From Sinotaia quadrata (taxonomy: Eukaryota; Mollusca; Gastropoda; Architaenioglossa; Viviparidae): 64,000 nt of DNA. The notes under the pieces are model-generated. The model was not told the DNA's origin. It saw only the letters and a program-made list of their open reading frames with translations, and made no database searches. The position numbers and the translations under genes are program-made. Location: NCBI GenBank assembly GCA_028829895.1, contig CM054182.1:36402879-36466878 (forward strand), written 5' to 3'. Every line of letters begins with the position of its first letter. Position 1 is the stretch's first letter. Below, one piece after another: positions 61,441-64,000 of this stretch.

Positions 61441-61580
61441 AGCAACCTTTCCCAACTAGTTTATCCTGGAGAAACCCTTGAAATAATTTTTAGGTGTCAG
61501 GGAACCCCTGGATACAAATTACTATATCTACAATGCTTTTTTTTTTTCATTAATGACCTCTCGCGAAACCTCTCTAGTAG
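61441..61580. mobile_element. hAT-type relic
   Basis: CAACCTTTCCCAACTAG..GGAGAAACCC and GGTGTCAGGGAACCCCTGG resemble widespread hAT MITE ends, but no clean inverted end or target duplication was found. Confidence 0.35.
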
Positions 61581-63080
61581 AATATGAAAAGGAATAATTT
61601 ATCTACACTTATTCTGATTCATGGCAACATTCGTCATGAATCGCCATATATTTAACGACTTCTACAAATTTAAATAGTGAAGAAAGAGAATTATTAAAAA
61701 AATATTACAATTATTCCTCAGGTTTTGAGACTCAGTCATTAGTTTCTTTCTGAGTTCATTGATTAACACTGAAAGTTGAATGGAGTTTTATATGTCAAAA
61801 CATACCTAAAGAAATCAGTGTAGCTATTTAAAGTTTCAAACATATATTTAGTAATAATAATATTTACAAAAATAGTCTGCCATGGAAGATACGTTTGTAA
61901 ACAAGCTGTTGGAATAGTCTCACTTATTTTGGTTATCAATGAGACCATTTTTTGATTAAACAAGTCTGTTTATTTATGTAATTATACATACTATGATACT
62001 AAAGCCACCGAGTTAATGGTTATGATTATTATTGTTAATTAATCATCCATAATTAATTAAAAGTGAGGAGAATATTAATTTATGTTATTAATAATTCTCT
62101 AGAAGACCCACTCATCTTGCTCACTTATCAGATATGTGGGCACTGTAAGCATTTTCTCTCTTCCACAACATTAAAGACAAAATATTTATCAGCACAGAAT
62201 ATTTCTAAAGAAGAAGACAAATCTGTCTTTAATCTACAGTTAGCTAGCCCCATTCTATCCACTTTCTTCTCCAACATAAGGTTATCGAATGTGTAAGATA
62301 ATACCTATACAGTAACACATCATTAAATACAATTCAACAAATTAGTTTCAATACAAAAAAACAGGATAGATCTTATAAGAGAATAGAAATGGAGTTATTA
62401 GAGATAAGTGATAATAGTTACTATGTAACCTTGTATAGGCGAAACTGCAACAGTCTTTTCACATGCTTTTCATAACAGAACCTCAAGTTTATTGTTCACA
62501 TTATTAATGTCAATTCCAAGTGTTTCCCTCTCACATTGTAGAACACTGATTCACTGCTATTCTCTTGAGGCTAACCTGAGCATTCCTTCACCGAATTAGC
62601 TCCCTCAAGCAGAACACCAATTGTAGTAATTTCCAGTAACTTCCTCCTATCAGAAATTGCATGATGTTGTCAGCATACTTTGCCACCATACATCAATGGG
62701 GTGCAGTATTCCTTACACTTACACACTGCAGTAGATACTTCTTGAGTCTACCATGGTCTTAGCAATTTATAATCAGTGAACCAGGAGATTCAGGTAAAAC
62801 AAGGAAAGGCTGCTCTTTCCATATACAATGTACATAATAATACTACTTTTCCAAAGACACAAAATAAAATTATTTTATTTAATTATGACCATGCTTTCGA
62901 TAAATAAGGCCGAAAATAAAAAAAATGTAACCATGTTAAAGGAAAATTGGGGGTGGGAATGTGCTAAATATAAAAGAAAATTATGATATAAAAGAAATGC
63001 TCATAATTAAAATGAAAACATTCGTTCCCAGAGAAACGGCGGAAGAAGGGAGGGTTAATGTGGTGTGATTTTTTTTATTT
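61581..63080. other. intergenic spacer
   Basis: AT-rich to average. 62,400-62,800 is slightly less AT-rich. No gene or repeat was recognised. Confidence 0.5.
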
Positions 63081-63092
63081 ATTTTTTTTTTT

Positions 63093-63212
63093 GGGGGGGG
63101 GGGGAGGGTTATTTTGTGCTAATAATTCGACGAAAAATGTCCTAGGTCGAAAATTAAGTCAAACCTTAATTTGACGCCTCGACTTCACGGGGGGGGGGGG
63201 GGGGGGGGGGGG
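63093..63212. repeat. poly(G) runs
   Basis: Twelve G at 63,093-63,104 and about 24 G at 63,189-63,212. The latter is long enough for the true length to be uncertain, and could form G-quadruplexes upstream of the exon at 63,461. Confidence 0.9.
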
Positions 63213-63460
63213 ATGTCTCGGTCGTGGAGCCAGTTTAAAATCACAAAATAGTCTGTGAATAGATAACCCAGTTAGAGCCTCAATTTTGAACCGAAACGAG
63301 GCTTATTAACGCAGTGTATAAGGAATGTTTTTCGTTTTTGCTAAAATATTATAAATATATTAATTAAAACTAAGTTAGATTGATACGTTTTACTAAATAA
63401 ATAATGATATAAAACTGAGTACATTTACTGACAGCAGTGAACAATGAACAAAGCATAAAG

Positions 63461-63504
63461 ATGGCGGCACCTGTAATGCTAGACGCTATGAAATTTTCAC
63501 GAAG
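63461..63504 (+). CDS. first coding exon of an unrecognised gene (partial)
   Basis: AAAGATGGCGGCACC is a good animal start context. The frame reads MAAPVMLDAMKFSR plus two bases and meets AAG-GTTAGTTTT, a fair splice donor (63,505 on). A MAAP start with ATGGCGGC is common in widely expressed genes. No second exon is seen in the remaining 500 bp and the peptide is too short to name. Phase would be 2. Confidence 0.45.
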
Positions 63505-64000
63505 GTTAGTTTTGTCTGCGGCTTGATACCTTCCTTTACATTAAATAATTATATTAAATGAACTTTTAGAGAGTTCTAACATATACCAACATATGGTTCA
63601 AACAGATTTTTTAAAAGCATCTTTGAAGAGTCAACTCAGCTGAGCTACTGAGCTAGGCCTGAATATAAAGAACCTAAATTATGTAGGCCTAAGTTTATGG
63701 CCGGCTACAATTGCAGCGGTCTTGTTTAATTAATAATTTTTTATATTTCTTGTTCTCATTAAATATACTGTTATGTCTTATGGTAAAAAGCTTATTAACA
63801 TTCTGTAAGTAGTAAGTACCTAACAAATAAATTGTTATACTTATACTGTTATAGTGGAATGTCTACGATTAGGTCTTTATCAATATCACTACAGTTTATG
63901 CGAACTTAGCCGGGCTAGGAATACGTGATTCTTAGAATCTTAATTCTTATTCTTACCTTTAAAATTTTTAAAAATATATACAATTTTTATTAAGTTTACA
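63505..64000 (+). other. probable intron of the gene starting at 63,461
   Basis: AT-rich with AGGCCTA motifs; no further exon up to the edge. Confidence 0.35.

Noticed and set aside
1..64000. tRNA, rRNA or CRISPR arrays
   Set aside because: Direct repeats here are contiguous tandem arrays without spacers. No tRNA A/B box pair with a foldable cloverleaf or rRNA core was noticed, though this was only an eye scan.

Overview
The window is AT-rich, intron-rich animal DNA. Its exons are short, with GT..AG borders, and the introns and spacers are full of microsatellites, minisatellites and small DNA-transposon relics. The protein relatives and repeat style suggest a lophotrochozoan, most likely a gastropod mollusc. 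The species assignment is inference; the animal origin is secure from the gene content.

Left part (about 1-13,300). The first two coding exons of UBE2O (the E2/E3 hybrid ubiquitin-conjugating enzyme) lie on the minus strand, and the gene runs off the left edge. It is divergently paired, 583 bp apart, with an uninterrupted plus-strand gene for EMRE/SMDT1, the essential regulator of the mitochondrial calcium uniporter. From 5.4 to 12.7 kb there are only repeats. These include a ~70-bp minisatellite split by a 1.4-kb hAT-like element, a 0.63-kb element with long inverted ends, and one copy of a ~0.5-kb dispersed repeat. A possible plus-strand terminal exon lies near 12.8 kb.

Middle (14,107-46,036). 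A complete prosaposin gene lies on the minus strand. I can trace 19 coding exons with intact splice sites, giving a 592-residue precursor: signal peptide, saposin-A-type domain, five saposin-B-type domains, C-terminal saposin-A-type domain. The fourth exon of each SapB set, where the introns are kept, starts exactly on the fourth cysteine codon. Three E-boxes of the MiT/TFE (lysosomal CLEAR) type lie just upstream. The first SapB domain lacks two of its six cysteines, and its exon 5 is followed by a 78-bp duplication that supplies a second, frame-preserving splice donor. A perfect 28-bp inverted repeat sits 20 nt from the exon 7 acceptor.

Right part (46.2-63.4 kb). This is a gene-poor repeat province. 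It holds at least ten minisatellite arrays, a gag-like fragment, a 5'-truncated non-LTR retrotransposon tail (RNase H and terminal Cys/His motif), and a hAT-type MITE with a perfect 8-bp target duplication. That MITE contains a second, foldback-like element with its own 10-bp duplication. At 63,461 a plausible first coding exon of a plus-strand gene begins and runs off the right edge.

No rRNA, tRNA or CRISPR was seen. Everything here is read by eye; no alignment or search was run.
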